Under the pieces are notes generated by a model, which made no database searches, was not told the origin of the DNA, and saw only the letters and a program-made list of their open reading frames with translations. Below, in pieces: positions 17,518-26,436 of a stretch of DNA of 64,000 nt (position 1 is its first letter; every line of letters starts with the position of its first letter). The position numbers were made by a program, and so were the translations under genes. Source of the stretch: Pseudorhodobacter antarcticus (GTDB taxonomy: Bacteria > Pseudomonadota > Alphaproteobacteria > Rhodobacterales > Rhodobacteraceae); the NCBI RefSeq assembly GCF_900110135.1, contig NZ_FOCO01000001.1:62001-126000 (forward strand). Direction: 5' to 3'.

Positions 17518-17548
17518 AAAAGGGGCCAGCACAGCGGCGGCCCCTTTT
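17518..17548 (-). terminator. Rho-independent terminator of phaB
   Basis: Stem AAAAGGGGCC (17518-17527) with GGCCCCTTTT (17539-17548), 10 bp, 11-base loop. On the minus strand it lies 17 bases after the phaB stop and ends in a T run, so it closes the phaA-phaB unit and separates it from the downstream exporter gene. Confidence 0.85.
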
Positions 17549-17564
17549 GTGAGTTTTAGCAAGC

Positions 17565-18290
17565 TTAGACGAAATATTGACCGCCGTTTGCGGTGATCGT
17601 GGCGCCGGTGATAAAGCCCGCATCCTCGGCGGCCAAGAACACCACGCAGCGCGCGATTTCCTCCGGCTCGCCCAAACGGCCCACGGGGATTTGTGGAATG
17701 ATGCGTTCGTTCAGCACTTTTTCATCAATCGCGCGCACCATTTCGGTGCCAATATAACCGGGGCAAATCGCGTTCACGGTGATGCCTGCCCGCGCGCCTT
17801 CTTGCGCCAATGCTTTGGTCATGCCCAGATCGCCGGCTTTGGCGGCGGAATAATTGGCCTGCCCTGCTTGCCCTTTTTGCCCGTTGATCGAGGAGATGTT
17901 GATCACTCGGCCAAATTTGCGGTCGCGCATCCCGCCCCAGATCGGATGGGTCATGTTGAACACGCCCGAAAGGTTCGTGTCGATCACCTCTTTCCACATT
18001 TGCGGCGTCATTTTGTGGAACATCGCATCGCGCGTGATGCCTGCGTTGTTGACCAAAACCGCGACCGGGCCCAAATCCGCCTCCACTTGCGCGACACCTG
18101 CGGCGCAGGCGTCATAATCGGCAACCGACCATTTATAGGTTTTAATCCCGGTTTCGGCGGTGAATTTCTCGGCCGCTTCATCATTGCCCGCATAGTTGGC
18201 GGCGACGGTGTAGCCGGCGTTTTTCAAAGCGATGGAAATGGCAGCGCCAATGCCGCGCGCCCCCCCGGTAACAAGTGCAACTTTCGACAT
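17565..18290 (-). CDS. phaB: Acetoacetyl-CoA reductase
   Basis: NADPH-dependent reduction of acetoacetyl-CoA to (R)-3-hydroxybutyryl-CoA, the second step of polyhydroxybutyrate synthesis. 241 residues, short-chain dehydrogenase fold. The cofactor loop TGGARGIG is at 8-15, NNAGITRD at 81-88, and the catalytic triad members are Ser in INISSING (about 133), Tyr147 and Lys151 (ANYSAAKAGD). CPGYIGTEMV is the usual substrate loop. The ATG at 18290 follows GGAGGGGATCAT, so the longer frame to 18374 is rejected. It is downstream of phaA with a 108-base spacer containing a perfect hairpin. Confidence 0.95.
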   Translation of the reverse strand: MSKVALVTGGARGIGAAISIALKNAGYTVAANYAGNDEAAEKFTAETGIKTYKWSVADYDACAAGVAQVEADLGPVAVLVNNAGITRDAMFHKMTPQMWKEVIDTNLSGVFNMTHPIWGGMRDRKFGRVINISSINGQKGQAGQANYSAAKAGDLGMTKALAQEGARAGITVNAICPGYIGTEMVRAIDEKVLNERIIPQIPVGRLGEPEEIARCVVFLAAEDAGFITGATITANGGQYFV

Positions 18291-18340
18291 ATGATCCCCT
18301 CCACGAGATTGGTTTGAAATAGTATTATCCATAATGGAAG

Positions 18341-18365
18341 ATGGGCGCAACATTGTTGCGCCCAT
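18341..18365. repeat. Perfect inverted repeat in the phaA-phaB spacer
   Basis: Arms ATGGGCGCAAC (18341-18351) and GTTGCGCCCAT (18355-18365), 11 bp with only a 3-base loop. It lies 33 bases after the phaA stop and about 50 bases before the phaB start. No T run follows it on the minus strand, so it looks more like an mRNA-stabilising or attenuating hairpin, or an operator, than a simple terminator. Confidence 0.6.
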
Positions 18366-18398
18366 AATTTTCAATCATTGATGCGGCTTAGGCCCCAC

Positions 18399-19574
18399 TT
18401 ACGGACGCTCAAGGCACATGGCCACGCCCATACCGCCGCCGATGCACAAGGTTGCAAGGCCCTTTTTCGCATCGCGGCGCTTCATTTCAAACAACAACGT
18501 GTTCAAAATCCGCGCACCCGAGGCACCGATCGGGTGGCCAATCGCAATCGCACCGCCGTTCACGTTGACCACATCAGGGTTCCAGCCCATTTCCTTGTTC
18601 ACTGCGCAGGCTTGGGCAGCGAACGCTTCATTCGCCTCCACCAAATCCAGATCGGCGGCGGACCAGCCAGCCTTGGCCAGTGCTTTGCGGCTGGCATGAA
18701 TTGGGCCGACGCCCATGATCGCCGGGTCAAGGCCCGCTGTGGAATAGGACGCGATTCGCGCCAGCACGGTCAGCCCGCGCTTTGCCGCCTCCGCCTCAGA
18801 CATCAGCAGCACTGCCGCCGCGCCATCGTTCAAGCCCGATGCGTTGGCCGCCGTTACAGACCCATCTTTGGTGAACGCGGGGCGCAGTTTTTGCATCGCT
18901 TCCATCGTGGCGCCGTGGCGAATGTATTCATCGGCATCAACCACGGTGTCGCCTTTGCGGCCCTTGATGGTGAAACCCATAATCTCATCGACAAAACGCC
19001 CGGCCTTTTGCGCGGCTTCGGCCTTGTTCTGGCTGGCCACAGCAAAGGTGTCTTGCATGTCGCGGGTAATTTCCCATTTTGTCGCGACGTTTTCGGCGGT
19101 TTGGCCCATGTGATAGCCGTTGAACGCATCCCACAACCCGTCTTTGATCATGCTGTCGATGAAGGCCATATCACCCATTTTATGGCCAGCCCGCAAATGT
19201 GCCACATGGGGCGACATCGACATATTCTCTTGGCCGCCGGCAACCACAATCGCCGCATCGCCCAGTTGCACATGCTGCGCGCCCAGCGCCACCGCCCGCA
19301 GGCCCGAACCGCAGACTTGGTTCAGCGACCACGCGCTGCTTTCTTGGGCCAAACCGGCCAGAATATGCGCTTGGCGGGCTGGGTTTTGGCCCTGCCCCGC
19401 AGTCAGAACCTGACCCAAGATGGTTTCTTCGACCTCTGCCTTGTCGATGCCTGCGCGCGCCACCACTTCGGCGATCACAGCCGCGCCCAGCTCATGCGCG
19501 GGGGTACCTGCAAAAGCGCCCATAAAGCTGCCCACCGCTGTGCGTGCGGCCGAAACGATTACAACATTGGTCAT
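18399..19574 (-). CDS. phaA: Acetyl-CoA C-acetyltransferase (beta-ketothiolase)
   Basis: Condenses two acetyl-CoA to acetoacetyl-CoA, the first step of polyhydroxybutyrate synthesis. 391 residues, normal length. The nucleophilic Cys88 is in [36 protein letters not shown] carries the active-site His near 348, and [11 protein letters not shown] the second catalytic Cys near 378. The ATG at 19574 is preceded by AGAGGA. It lies just upstream of phaB in the same direction; the synthase PhaC is not in the window. Confidence 0.96.
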   Translation of the reverse strand: MTNVVIVSAARTAVGSFMGAFAGTPAHELGAAVIAEVVARAGIDKAEVEETILGQVLTAGQGQNPARQAHILAGLAQESSAWSLNQVCGSGLRAVALGAQHVQLGDAAIVVAGGQENMSMSPHVAHLRAGHKMGDMAFIDSMIKDGLWDAFNGYHMGQTAENVATKWEITRDMQDTFAVASQNKAEAAQKAGRFVDEIMGFTIKGRKGDTVVDADEYIRHGATMEAMQKLRPAFTKDGSVTAANASGLNDGAAAVLLMSEAEAAKRGLTVLARIASYSTAGLDPAIMGVGPIHASRKALAKAGWSAADLDLVEANEAFAAQACAVNKEMGWNPDVVNVNGGAIAIGHPIGASGARILNTLLFEMKRRDAKKGLATLCIGGGMGVAMCLERP

Positions 19575-19708
19575 ATCTGGTCCTCTCCCTGTGGCAAAAC
19601 CGGGCGAGGGTGCCCCCGCCACTCTCCCTCAGGGCTAAGCGCAAACCTGCATGAAAGCAAGGTTTTCACGCCACAAACAAAGGGTTGATCGACAGGGCAA
19701 GCGTTATA

Positions 19709-20539
19709 TCAACCAGATTTTTTGCCGCGCACCTCCATCCACTCAGGGCGGACGGTGGGGGCACCGAACAGATACCCCTGCATGCAGTCAATGCCCGCCG
19801 CCTGCAACCATTGGGCGTCTTGTACGGTTTCCACCGACTCCGCCACCGTCATCATGTTGAAATGCTGCCCAATCGACATCAACGCCCGCGTCAACGCTTG
19901 ATTGTCACCATCCCGAGACACGTTGCGGATGAACTGCCCATCAATCTTGACCACGTCAAAAAAGAAATCGCGGAAATACCGGAACGATGTTTGCCCCGCG
20001 CCAAAATCATCCAGCGCAAATGATACGCCTAACCCCTGCAATTCATCCATAAACGCGATCACCAGTTCCGGGATCATCATGGCCGAGGATTCGGTAACTT
20101 CCAAAATCAACCGCTCACCAATCGTTTGATCGGCCGACAGCCCTTTGCGCAAAATCCGCATCCAGCGGGGATAACCGACCGACCGCGCCGACATATTCAC
20201 CGACAGCCGGATATTTCGATGCCGCGCCAACGTGGTCAACCCGATATCCAGCGCCAAACAGTCAATCTGGCGTCCCAGTTCATCCCCTTCCACCCCGTCG
20301 ATAAAATCGCGCGCGGGGATAACGCGGCCCGTGGGGTCGACAACCCGCATCAACCCTTCGTAAAACGCAATGCGCGACGGGTCCGACCCCAGCACAACAG
20401 GTTGAAACGCCAGCCGCATCCGTTTTTCATGGATCGCATGGCGCACCATTGCCATGGTTTCACCATCCCGCGCCGAAATAACCGCCGCCAAAGGACTTTC
20501 ATCGCCCGGTTGTCGGTCAATCCGTGAGAGTAGTGCCAT
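19709..20539 (-). CDS. EAL-domain cyclic di-GMP phosphodiesterase
   Basis: 276 residues forming essentially a single EAL domain (about 33-270) with no GGDEF, sensor or membrane segment. The signature appears as YEGLMR (EGL in place of EAL). Other catalytic and metal positions look intact: LSVNMSARS, LEVTESSAMM, ALDDFGAG, VVKIDGQF, TVAESVET and MQGYLFGAP. It is therefore probably an active phosphodiesterase that lowers cyclic di-GMP. It lies 134 bases upstream of phaA in the same direction; a link to storage is not shown by sequence. Confidence 0.9.
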   Translation of the reverse strand: MALLSRIDRQPGDESPLAAVISARDGETMAMVRHAIHEKRMRLAFQPVVLGSDPSRIAFYEGLMRVVDPTGRVIPARDFIDGVEGDELGRQIDCLALDIGLTTLARHRNIRLSVNMSARSVGYPRWMRILRKGLSADQTIGERLILEVTESSAMMIPELVIAFMDELQGLGVSFALDDFGAGQTSFRYFRDFFFDVVKIDGQFIRNVSRDGDNQALTRALMSIGQHFNMMTVAESVETVQDAQWLQAAGIDCMQGYLFGAPTVRPEWMEVRGKKSG

Positions 20540-20672
20540 GTTCGCCCCCGTACCGTTCAGGGAATCCCCCCGCAGATGCGTTCACAATGCCGCCACAACA
20601 GTAAACAGGTGGTAAAATTTCGCGCTTTGTTCTAATTTTAGGGAAAAGTTCCAACCCACAGAAAGTGCCTTT

Positions 20673-21254
20673 ATGACCGCCTGCACATGGCTCGGCACCG
20701 ACCCGCAATATCTGGATTATCACGACACCGAATGGGGCGTGCCGGAATGGGACAGCCGCGCGTTGTGGGAAAAACTAATTCTTGATGGCTTTCAGGCGGG
20801 CCTGTCGTGGATCACCATTCTGCGCAAACGCGACGCGTTTCGCGAGTCTTTTCAAGGGTTTCACCCCGAAATTATCGCCACTTGGGGCGAACAGGATGTG
20901 CAGCGTTTGCTGGCCAACCCCGGCATCGTGCGGCATCGGGGCAAGATTGAAGGTGCGATAAAATCTGCCCGCGCCTATCTGATTATCAACCAAACCACCG
21001 GGTTTTCCAATTGGCTGTGGGCCTATGTGGACGGCGCGCCGCTGCAAACCAACCGCCCCAGCATGGCCGATGTGCCGGGCTTCACGCCGCTGTCGACGCA
21101 AATTTCCAAGGATCTGAAAAAGGCGGGGTTCACCTTTTGCGGCCCCACCATCGTTTATGCGTTCATGCAGGCGACAGGCATGGTGAACGACCATATGGTC
21201 GGCTGCCCCTGCCACGCGGCTGTGGCGGCGCTGGGGCCGCGTGCGACAGGTTGA
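20673..21254 (+). CDS. tag: DNA-3-methyladenine glycosylase I
   Basis: Base-excision repair enzyme that removes 3-methyladenine from alkylated DNA. 193 residues beginning MTACTWLGTDPQYLDYHDTE, close to the family's C-W...YHDxEWG start. LILDGFQAGLSWITILRKRD is the HhH-like substrate region, and GFTFCGPTIVYAFMQATGMV with NDHMVGCPCH supplies the C-terminal zinc ligands. GAAAG lies upstream of the ATG. Divergent from the EAL gene. Confidence 0.95.
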   Translation: MTACTWLGTDPQYLDYHDTEWGVPEWDSRALWEKLILDGFQAGLSWITILRKRDAFRESFQGFHPEIIATWGEQDVQRLLANPGIVRHRGKIEGAIKSARAYLIINQTTGFSNWLWAYVDGAPLQTNRPSMADVPGFTPLSTQISKDLKKAGFTFCGPTIVYAFMQATGMVNDHMVGCPCHAAVAALGPRATG

Positions 21255-21270
21255 TATAGAAAGGGTTATG

Positions 21271-21630
21271 ATGATCGAGGGTTTGCACCACATTCAATTG
21301 GCCATGCCATTTGGCGGGGAACAGCGGGCACGCGCCTTTTATATCAATATCCTGGGCTTTACGGAGGTGGAAAAACCCACCGCTTTGCAAGGGCGCGGCG
21401 GCGTCTGGTTTGCAGCGGCGGATGTGCAGCTACATCTGGGTGTCGAAACGCCGTTTACCGCCGCCAAAAAGGCACACCCCGCGTTTCGGGTGGCGTCGCT
21501 GGATAACACCATCCTACACTTGCAGGCGCAGGGCATCGCCCACCGCTGGGATGTCGATCTGCCCGCAATCTGCAGAATTTATATTGATGATCCTTTTGGA
21601 AACCGCATCGAACTGCTGGAAATGACCTGA
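21271..21630 (+). CDS. VOC-family (glyoxalase-like) protein
   Basis: 119 residues, one vicinal-oxygen-chelate module: MIEGLHHIQLAMPFGGEQRA starts with the metal-ligand His region, then ARAFYINILGFTEVEKP and the C-terminal IYIDDPFGNRIELLEM with the usual Glu ligand. Members include glyoxalases, dioxygenases and resistance proteins; substrate unknown. AAGGG is 5 bases before the ATG at 21271; an adjacent in-frame ATG at 21268 is possible. It lies 16 bases after tag, so the two may be co-transcribed. Confidence 0.85.
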   Translation: MIEGLHHIQLAMPFGGEQRARAFYINILGFTEVEKPTALQGRGGVWFAAADVQLHLGVETPFTAAKKAHPAFRVASLDNTILHLQAQGIAHRWDVDLPAICRIYIDDPFGNRIELLEMT

Positions 21631-21664
21631 CACCGGCCCAAAACCGGGGCTTTGGGCACCCCCG

Positions 21665-22207
21665 TCATTCCGCCAGCAACGCCGCAAACATCGCCAGCGC
21701 GTCTTGGCTGTCCCATTCCGCGTCGCCGATCAGCCGCGCCACCTCGCGCCCCTCGGGGTCCAAGATCACGGTCAAGGGCAGGCCAAACACCCCCATTTGC
21801 CGCGCCAACTGCGACTTGGGGTCCAGCAGCACGGGCAAGTTCGCCACGCCAATTTCCTCAAAAAATCGGGTGATCGCGGGGGGCGGGTTGCGGCCTGTGG
21901 CCACGGTCACCACGTCCACATCGCCCATCGCGGCCAACCTATCCAGCCCCGGCATTTCCTTACGGCAGGGCGCGCACCATGTGGCCCAGAAATTCAGCAC
22001 CACCCAGCGGCCGTGATACCCCGAAAACGGGCGGTCCACCCCGTCCATATCTTGCAACACCATGTCGGGCAGCGTCACCGCATCGGCAAACACCAGCTTG
22101 CGCATATCGCCCGCCAGCACCGCTTGCGCCGCCACCACATCGGCCTGCACCGGGTTTGCACCAAGCACCAAGCCGGTATACAGAACGAACAACAGATTTC
22201 GCAGCAT
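21665..22207 (-). CDS. TlpA-like thioredoxin-family protein
   Basis: 180 residues with an N-terminal signal segment ([20 protein letters not shown] then QADVV), so exported to the periplasm. The thioredoxin fold carries WCAPC at 77-81 in [20 protein letters not shown] and the cis-Pro region [14 protein letters not shown]. TlpA/ResA-like proteins reduce periplasmic disulfides, for example in cytochrome c or oxidase assembly. Its start lies only 25 bases from the divergent argH start. Confidence 0.9.
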   Translation of the reverse strand: MLRNLLFVLYTGLVLGANPVQADVVAAQAVLAGDMRKLVFADAVTLPDMVLQDMDGVDRPFSGYHGRWVVLNFWATWCAPCRKEMPGLDRLAAMGDVDVVTVATGRNPPPAITRFFEEIGVANLPVLLDPKSQLARQMGVFGLPLTVILDPEGREVARLIGDAEWDSQDALAMFAALLAE

Positions 22208-22232
22208 GATCTCTCCTTACAGGCAGGCCCCC

Positions 22233-23630
22233 ATGACCCAAACATCCAAACCCGGCGCAAACACCATGTGGGGCGGTCGCTTTGACGGCGGCCCCGATGC
22301 GATCATGCAGGCCATCAACGCCTCCATCGGGTTTGACCGCCGCTTGGCCGCCCAAGATATTGCAGGGTCACGCGCGCATGCCGCCATGTTAGCCGACACC
22401 GGTATCCTAACCGTTGCGGACGCCGATGCCATCCAAAAAGGCCTGCTCACGGTGTTGTCAGAAATCGAGGCCGGGAATTTCAATTTCCGCGTTGATCTGG
22501 AAGATATCCACATGAACGTGGAATCCCGGTTGAAAGAGATTATCGGCGAACCCGCAGGCCGCCTGCACACCGGGCGCAGTCGCAATGACCAAGTCGCGGT
22601 CGATTTCCGCCTGTGGGTGCGCGATCAATGCGATGCAGCCATCACGGGGTTGGAGGCGTTGATGCGTGCCTTCCTGTCGCAAGCCGAACAGGGGGCCGAT
22701 TGGGTGATGCCCGGCTTTACCCACCTGCAAACCGCGCAACCCGTGACATGGGGCCACCATATGATGGCTTACGTTGAAATGTTCGCCCGCGACCGGTCCC
22801 GCTTTATCGACGCCCGCAAACGGATGAACGAATGTCCTTTGGGGGCCGCCGCTCTTGCTGGCACATCCTTCCCCATCGACCGCCACGCCACGGCAGCCGC
22901 TTTGGGCTTTGACCGCCCCACCGCCAACAGCCTTGATTCGGTATCGGACCGCGATTTCGCGCTGGAATTTTTGGGGGCTGCGTCGATCACCGCCATGCAC
23001 CTAAGTCGGTTTGCCGAAGAACTCGTGATCTGGTCCTCCGCCCAATTTCGGTTCGTGCGCTTGTCGGACAAATGGACCACGGGCAGCTCTATCATGCCGC
23101 AAAAGAAAAACCCCGATGCGGCGGAACTGCTGCGCTCCAAACTCGGGCGTATCCTTGGGGCGACTGTGGCGCTGTTTACCGTGATGAAGGGCCTTGCCCT
23201 GACCTATTCCAAGGACATGCAAGAGGATAAGGAACAAACATTCGACGCGGCCGATAACCTGATGCTGGGGCTTGCCGCCATGACCGGGATGGTCGGCGAT
23301 ATGACCGCGATGCGCGACACGCTGAAAACTGCCGCAGCATCCGGTTTTTCCACCGCCACCGACCTTGCCGATTGGCTGGTGCGCGAACTCAACATGCCGT
23401 TTCGCGATGCGCACCACGTCACCGGCACGCTGGTCGCCATGGCCGAAAAGGCGGGCATTGATCTGCCCGACCTAACGCTGGCGCAAATGCAATCGGTCCA
23501 TGCCGCCATCCGCGCCGATGTTTTCGACGTGCTGGGTGTGGAAAATTCCGTGCGCAGCCGTATGTCGTATGGCGGCACCGCGCCTGAACAGGTGCGCGCC
23601 CAAATCCAACGCTGGAAAGACGCCTTGTGA
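22233..23630 (+). CDS. argH: Argininosuccinate lyase
   Basis: Last step of arginine synthesis: cleaves argininosuccinate to arginine and fumarate. 465 residues from the ATG at 22233, normal length; AGGCAGG lies 5 bases upstream. The family signature [15 protein letters not shown] is present (about residue 287), plus [17 protein letters not shown] near 110 and [19 protein letters not shown]. Its stop overlaps a GTG start of the small lipoprotein gene (GTGA), so the downstream genes appear coupled. Confidence 0.97.
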   Translation: MTQTSKPGANTMWGGRFDGGPDAIMQAINASIGFDRRLAAQDIAGSRAHAAMLADTGILTVADADAIQKGLLTVLSEIEAGNFNFRVDLEDIHMNVESRLKEIIGEPAGRLHTGRSRNDQVAVDFRLWVRDQCDAAITGLEALMRAFLSQAEQGADWVMPGFTHLQTAQPVTWGHHMMAYVEMFARDRSRFIDARKRMNECPLGAAALAGTSFPIDRHATAAALGFDRPTANSLDSVSDRDFALEFLGAASITAMHLSRFAEELVIWSSAQFRFVRLSDKWTTGSSIMPQKKNPDAAELLRSKLGRILGATVALFTVMKGLALTYSKDMQEDKEQTFDAADNLMLGLAAMTGMVGDMTAMRDTLKTAAASGFSTATDLADWLVRELNMPFRDAHHVTGTLVAMAEKAGIDLPDLTLAQMQSVHAAIRADVFDVLGVENSVRSRMSYGGTAPEQVRAQIQRWKDAL

Positions 23631-23791
23631 CACCCCGCACCGCCATAACGCCCATCCTCGCGCTCGCGCTGTTGGCCGCCTGTTCCAGCCCCGGCGTGAA
23701 TGCAAACGTGGGGATTACCCCCAGCGGCGTCACGCTTACCCCCTCGGCAAGTGTCCGCATTGCCGGGGCAAACGTCACCATCAGCCCATAA
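23627..23791 (+). CDS. Small lipoprotein 1
   Basis: 54 residues: [20 protein letters not shown], with a clear lipobox (LLAAC, Cys at 19), leaving a mature chain of about 36 residues rich in Val, Thr, Ser and Pro ([20 protein letters not shown]). GTG start at 23627 overlaps the argH stop. The alternating small/beta-branched pattern suggests a short beta structure. It resembles the next small lipoprotein in layout. Downstream of argH in Rhodobacterales a small lipoprotein gene is common, but no function is known to me. Confidence 0.75.
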   Translation: MTPRTAITPILALALLAACSSPGVNANVGITPSGVTLTPSASVRIAGANVTISP

Positions 23792-23803
23792 AAAGGGACC
23801 ATC

Positions 23804-23932
23804 ATGCGCATCACTCTCGCCCTTCTTACCGCCCTCACCCTCGCCGCTTGCGGGGCCGATGGCGCACCAACCGCCCCAACTGAAACAGGCGTCACCATCA
23901 GTGGCGACGCGCGCGTTGGGGTGACATCGTGA
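23804..23932 (+). CDS. Small lipoprotein 2
   Basis: 42 residues: MRITLALLTALTLAACGADG, lipobox LAAC with Cys at 16, mature chain only 27 residues ending GVTISGDARVGVTS. AAAGGGACC lies just before the ATG. The GVTIS/GVGVT segment echoes [12 protein letters not shown] of the preceding lipoprotein, so the pair may have arisen by duplication. Its TGA overlaps the ATG of the DUF2834 gene (TGATG). Confidence 0.7.
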   Translation: MRITLALLTALTLAACGADGAPTAPTETGVTISGDARVGVTS

Positions 23933-24249
23933 TGTCGCCGTTGCGCATGGTCTATCTGGCGCTGGCGGTTTGGGGCGCGGTGCATCCGATGTATTGGTTC
24001 GTGACCTATATGCGCGAAACCGGCACTGGCCTGATGGGGTTGATTGATGCGTGGTATGTCAACGCATCGACCACGGGGCTGACATGGGATTTGACCATCG
24101 CAGCCATCACCCTAACCGTGTGGATTATCGCCGAAACCACCACGCGCAAAAACTGGACCGCGCTGGTCGCCATTCCCGCCACGTTCTGCATCGGCGTGTC
24201 TTGCGGCTTGCCGCTGTATTTGTTCCTGCGCACGCGTCCCGTCACCTAA
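23932..24249 (+). CDS. DUF2834 small membrane protein
   Basis: 105 residues with three hydrophobic helices: around 5-24 (VYLALAVWGAVHPMYWFVTY), 53-72 (LTWDLTIAAITLTVWIIAET) and 78-98 (TALVAIPATFCIGVSCGLPL). This matches the DUF2834 inner-membrane family of unknown function. ATG at 23932 (TGATG overlap with the preceding lipoprotein) is preferred to the GTG one codon earlier. Confidence 0.8.
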   Translation: MSPLRMVYLALAVWGAVHPMYWFVTYMRETGTGLMGLIDAWYVNASTTGLTWDLTIAAITLTVWIIAETTTRKNWTALVAIPATFCIGVSCGLPLYLFLRTRPVT

Positions 24250-24329
24250 AGCCACGTCCTAACACCAAACCGCTTGCCCAAAGGGCTGCTTGCCGCCACC
24301 ATACGGCCAAGCAACCCCGGAGGCATATG

Positions 24330-25082
24330 ATGGACCACCCCACCACCCACAACCTGTCGCACCACGCCCAGCGCGTCGATATGGCCGCCGCCTTTCGCTG
24401 GACCGCGCACCTGAATATGCATGAGGCGGTTGCCAACCACTTTTCCCTCGCCGTCAGTGACGATGGCAAACAATTCCTGATCAACCCCAACCAGCGCCAT
24501 TTCTCACTGATCAAAGCCAGCGATTTGCTGCACCTTGATGCCGATGACCCCGACACCTTAAACCGCCCCAATGCGCCCGACCCCACCGCGTGGGGCCTGC
24601 ACGCCGCCATGCACCGCGACGTGCCGCATGCGCGCTGCGTGATGCATGTGCATTCCATCTTTTCCACCGTTCTCGCCAGCCTTGCCGACAGTCGCCTGCC
24701 CGCGATCGACCAAAATTCCGCGATGTTTTTCAACCGCGTGGTGGTGGATGCCCATTACGGCGGCCTCGCATTCGCGGATGAAGGTGCGCGCTGCGCCGCC
24801 CAACTGACCGACCCGTTGAAACGCGTGATGGTCATGGGCAACCACGGCATTTTGGTGCTGGGGTCCGATGTGGCCGACACGTTCAACCGCATGTATTACT
24901 TTGAACGCTCTGCAGAAACCTACATTCGCGCGCTGCAAACGGGCCAAACGTTGCGCTATTTGTCCGATGATGTGGCCGAAAGTGTTGCCGCGGAAATGGA
25001 CGTGTACCCAGATCAGGCCACCCGTTTCCTGACCGATATCAAACAAATGCTGGACCAATCCGACCCCAGCTACGCCACCTAA
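24330..25082 (+). CDS. Class II aldolase/adducin family protein
   Basis: 250 residues with the class II aldolase fold: FRWTAHLNMHEAVANHFSLA at the N-terminus, metal-ligand histidines in CVMHVHSIFSTVLASL and GNHGILVLGSDVADTFNRMY. Members are zinc-dependent aldolases or epimerases (L-fuculose-phosphate type) or non-catalytic homologues; the natural substrate is unknown. The ATG at 24330 has CGGAGG 6 bases upstream; an ATG at 24327 is directly adjacent. It sits between the DUF2834 gene and lysA. Confidence 0.88.
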   Translation: MDHPTTHNLSHHAQRVDMAAAFRWTAHLNMHEAVANHFSLAVSDDGKQFLINPNQRHFSLIKASDLLHLDADDPDTLNRPNAPDPTAWGLHAAMHRDVPHARCVMHVHSIFSTVLASLADSRLPAIDQNSAMFFNRVVVDAHYGGLAFADEGARCAAQLTDPLKRVMVMGNHGILVLGSDVADTFNRMYYFERSAETYIRALQTGQTLRYLSDDVAESVAAEMDVYPDQATRFLTDIKQMLDQSDPSYAT

Positions 25083-25144
25083 GCCTGCTTGGCCTTTTGC
25101 GCCATTCAATATAGATGGCACATGCACGGCAAAAAGGGGCAAGC

Positions 25145-26410
25145 ATGGACCACTTTCAATATAAAAACGGTGTGCTGCACGCCGAGGACGTCGCCTTGGC
25201 CGATATCGTGGCCCAAGTCGGCACCCCGTTTTATTGCTATTCCACCGCCACCCTAACCCGCCATTACCAACTGTTTACCGAGGCGCTGTCGCCCATGCCG
25301 CATCTGGTGTGCTTTGCCATCAAATCCCTGTCCAACATCGCTGTGCTCAAGGTACTGGCAGACCTTGGCGCAGGCATGGACGTAGTGTCAGCTGGCGAAT
25401 ATGCCCGCGCCCGCGCCGCAGGGGTGCCCGGCGACCGCATCGTGTTTTCCGGCGTCGGCAAAACCCGCGATGAAATGCGCATGGCCCTGACCGGGGGCAT
25501 CCGCCAGTTCAACGTCGAATCCGAACCCGAAATGCGCGCGCTGTCCCAAGTCGCCACCGCATTGGGCAAGGTCGCCCCCATCACCATCCGCGTGAACCCT
25601 GATGTGGACGCCAAAACCCACGAAAAAATCTCTACGGGTAAAAAAGGCGACAAATTCGGCATCCCGATTTCCCGCGCGCGTGAGGTGTACGCCGAGGCCG
25701 CCACCCTGCCCGGCCTTAAAATCATCGGCATCGACGTGCACATCGGCAGCCAACTGACCAGTCTGGACCCGTTTGAGGCGGCTTATCTGAAAATCGCCGA
25801 CCTCACCCAGCAACTCCGCGCCGATGGTCACACCATCGACCGCCTTGATCTGGGCGGCGGCCTTGGCATCCCCTATGCCCGCGACAACAACGCGCCGCCC
25901 CTGCCCTCCGATTACGGCGCGATGGTCAAACGCACCGTAGGCCATCTGGGGTGTGAAATTGAAATCGAACCGGGTCGCTTGATTTCGGGCAACGCAGGGA
26001 TTCTGGTCAGCCAAGTCATCTATGTCAAAAACGGTGATGACCGCGATTTTCTGATCATCGACGCCGCCATGAATGACCTCATTCGCCCGGCCATGTACGG
26101 CTCGCACCACGATATCATCCCGCTGAATGAACCCCCGGCGGGTGCCGATCAACAGCCGTTCGACATCGTCGGCCCCATCTGCGAATCGGGCGACACCTTC
26201 GCCAAATCCCGCAACCTGCCCGAAATGACCGAAGGCGCGCTGATCGCCTTCCGCTCCGCAGGTGCTTATGGCGCGGTGATGTCGTCCGAATACAACTCTC
26301 GCCCGCTGATACCGGAGGTTTTGGTGCGCGGTGATCACTTTGCAGTCATCCGCGCGCGGCCAACCCTTGATGAAATGCTCGCCCGCGATACCATACCCGA
26401 ATGGCTGTGA
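25145..26410 (+). CDS. lysA: Diaminopimelate decarboxylase
   Basis: PLP enzyme that converts meso-diaminopimelate to L-lysine. 421 residues from the ATG at 25145 (MDHFQYKNGVLHAEDVALAD), normal length. The PLP lysine is in CFAIKSLSN (Lys60); LDLGGGLGIPY binds the PLP phosphate, GRLISGNAGILVSQVIYVKN and CESGDTFAKSRNLPEM carry substrate-binding residues. A GGGG-rich site precedes the ATG. Downstream, the DUF4175 gene follows within 30 bases. Confidence 0.96.
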   Translation: MDHFQYKNGVLHAEDVALADIVAQVGTPFYCYSTATLTRHYQLFTEALSPMPHLVCFAIKSLSNIAVLKVLADLGAGMDVVSAGEYARARAAGVPGDRIVFSGVGKTRDEMRMALTGGIRQFNVESEPEMRALSQVATALGKVAPITIRVNPDVDAKTHEKISTGKKGDKFGIPISRAREVYAEAATLPGLKIIGIDVHIGSQLTSLDPFEAAYLKIADLTQQLRADGHTIDRLDLGGGLGIPYARDNNAPPLPSDYGAMVKRTVGHLGCEIEIEPGRLISGNAGILVSQVIYVKNGDDRDFLIIDAAMNDLIRPAMYGSHHDIIPLNEPPAGADQQPFDIVGPICESGDTFAKSRNLPEMTEGALIAFRSAGAYGAVMSSEYNSRPLIPEVLVRGDHFAVIRARPTLDEMLARDTIPEWL

Positions 26411-26436
26411 CCCCCACGGCCCCAAAGGCAGGCCCC

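Noticed and set aside
20631-20653. Two GTTC half-sites near tag as a LexA box
   Set aside because: The spacing between the halves is much longer than the 7 bases of the alphaproteobacterial SOS box.
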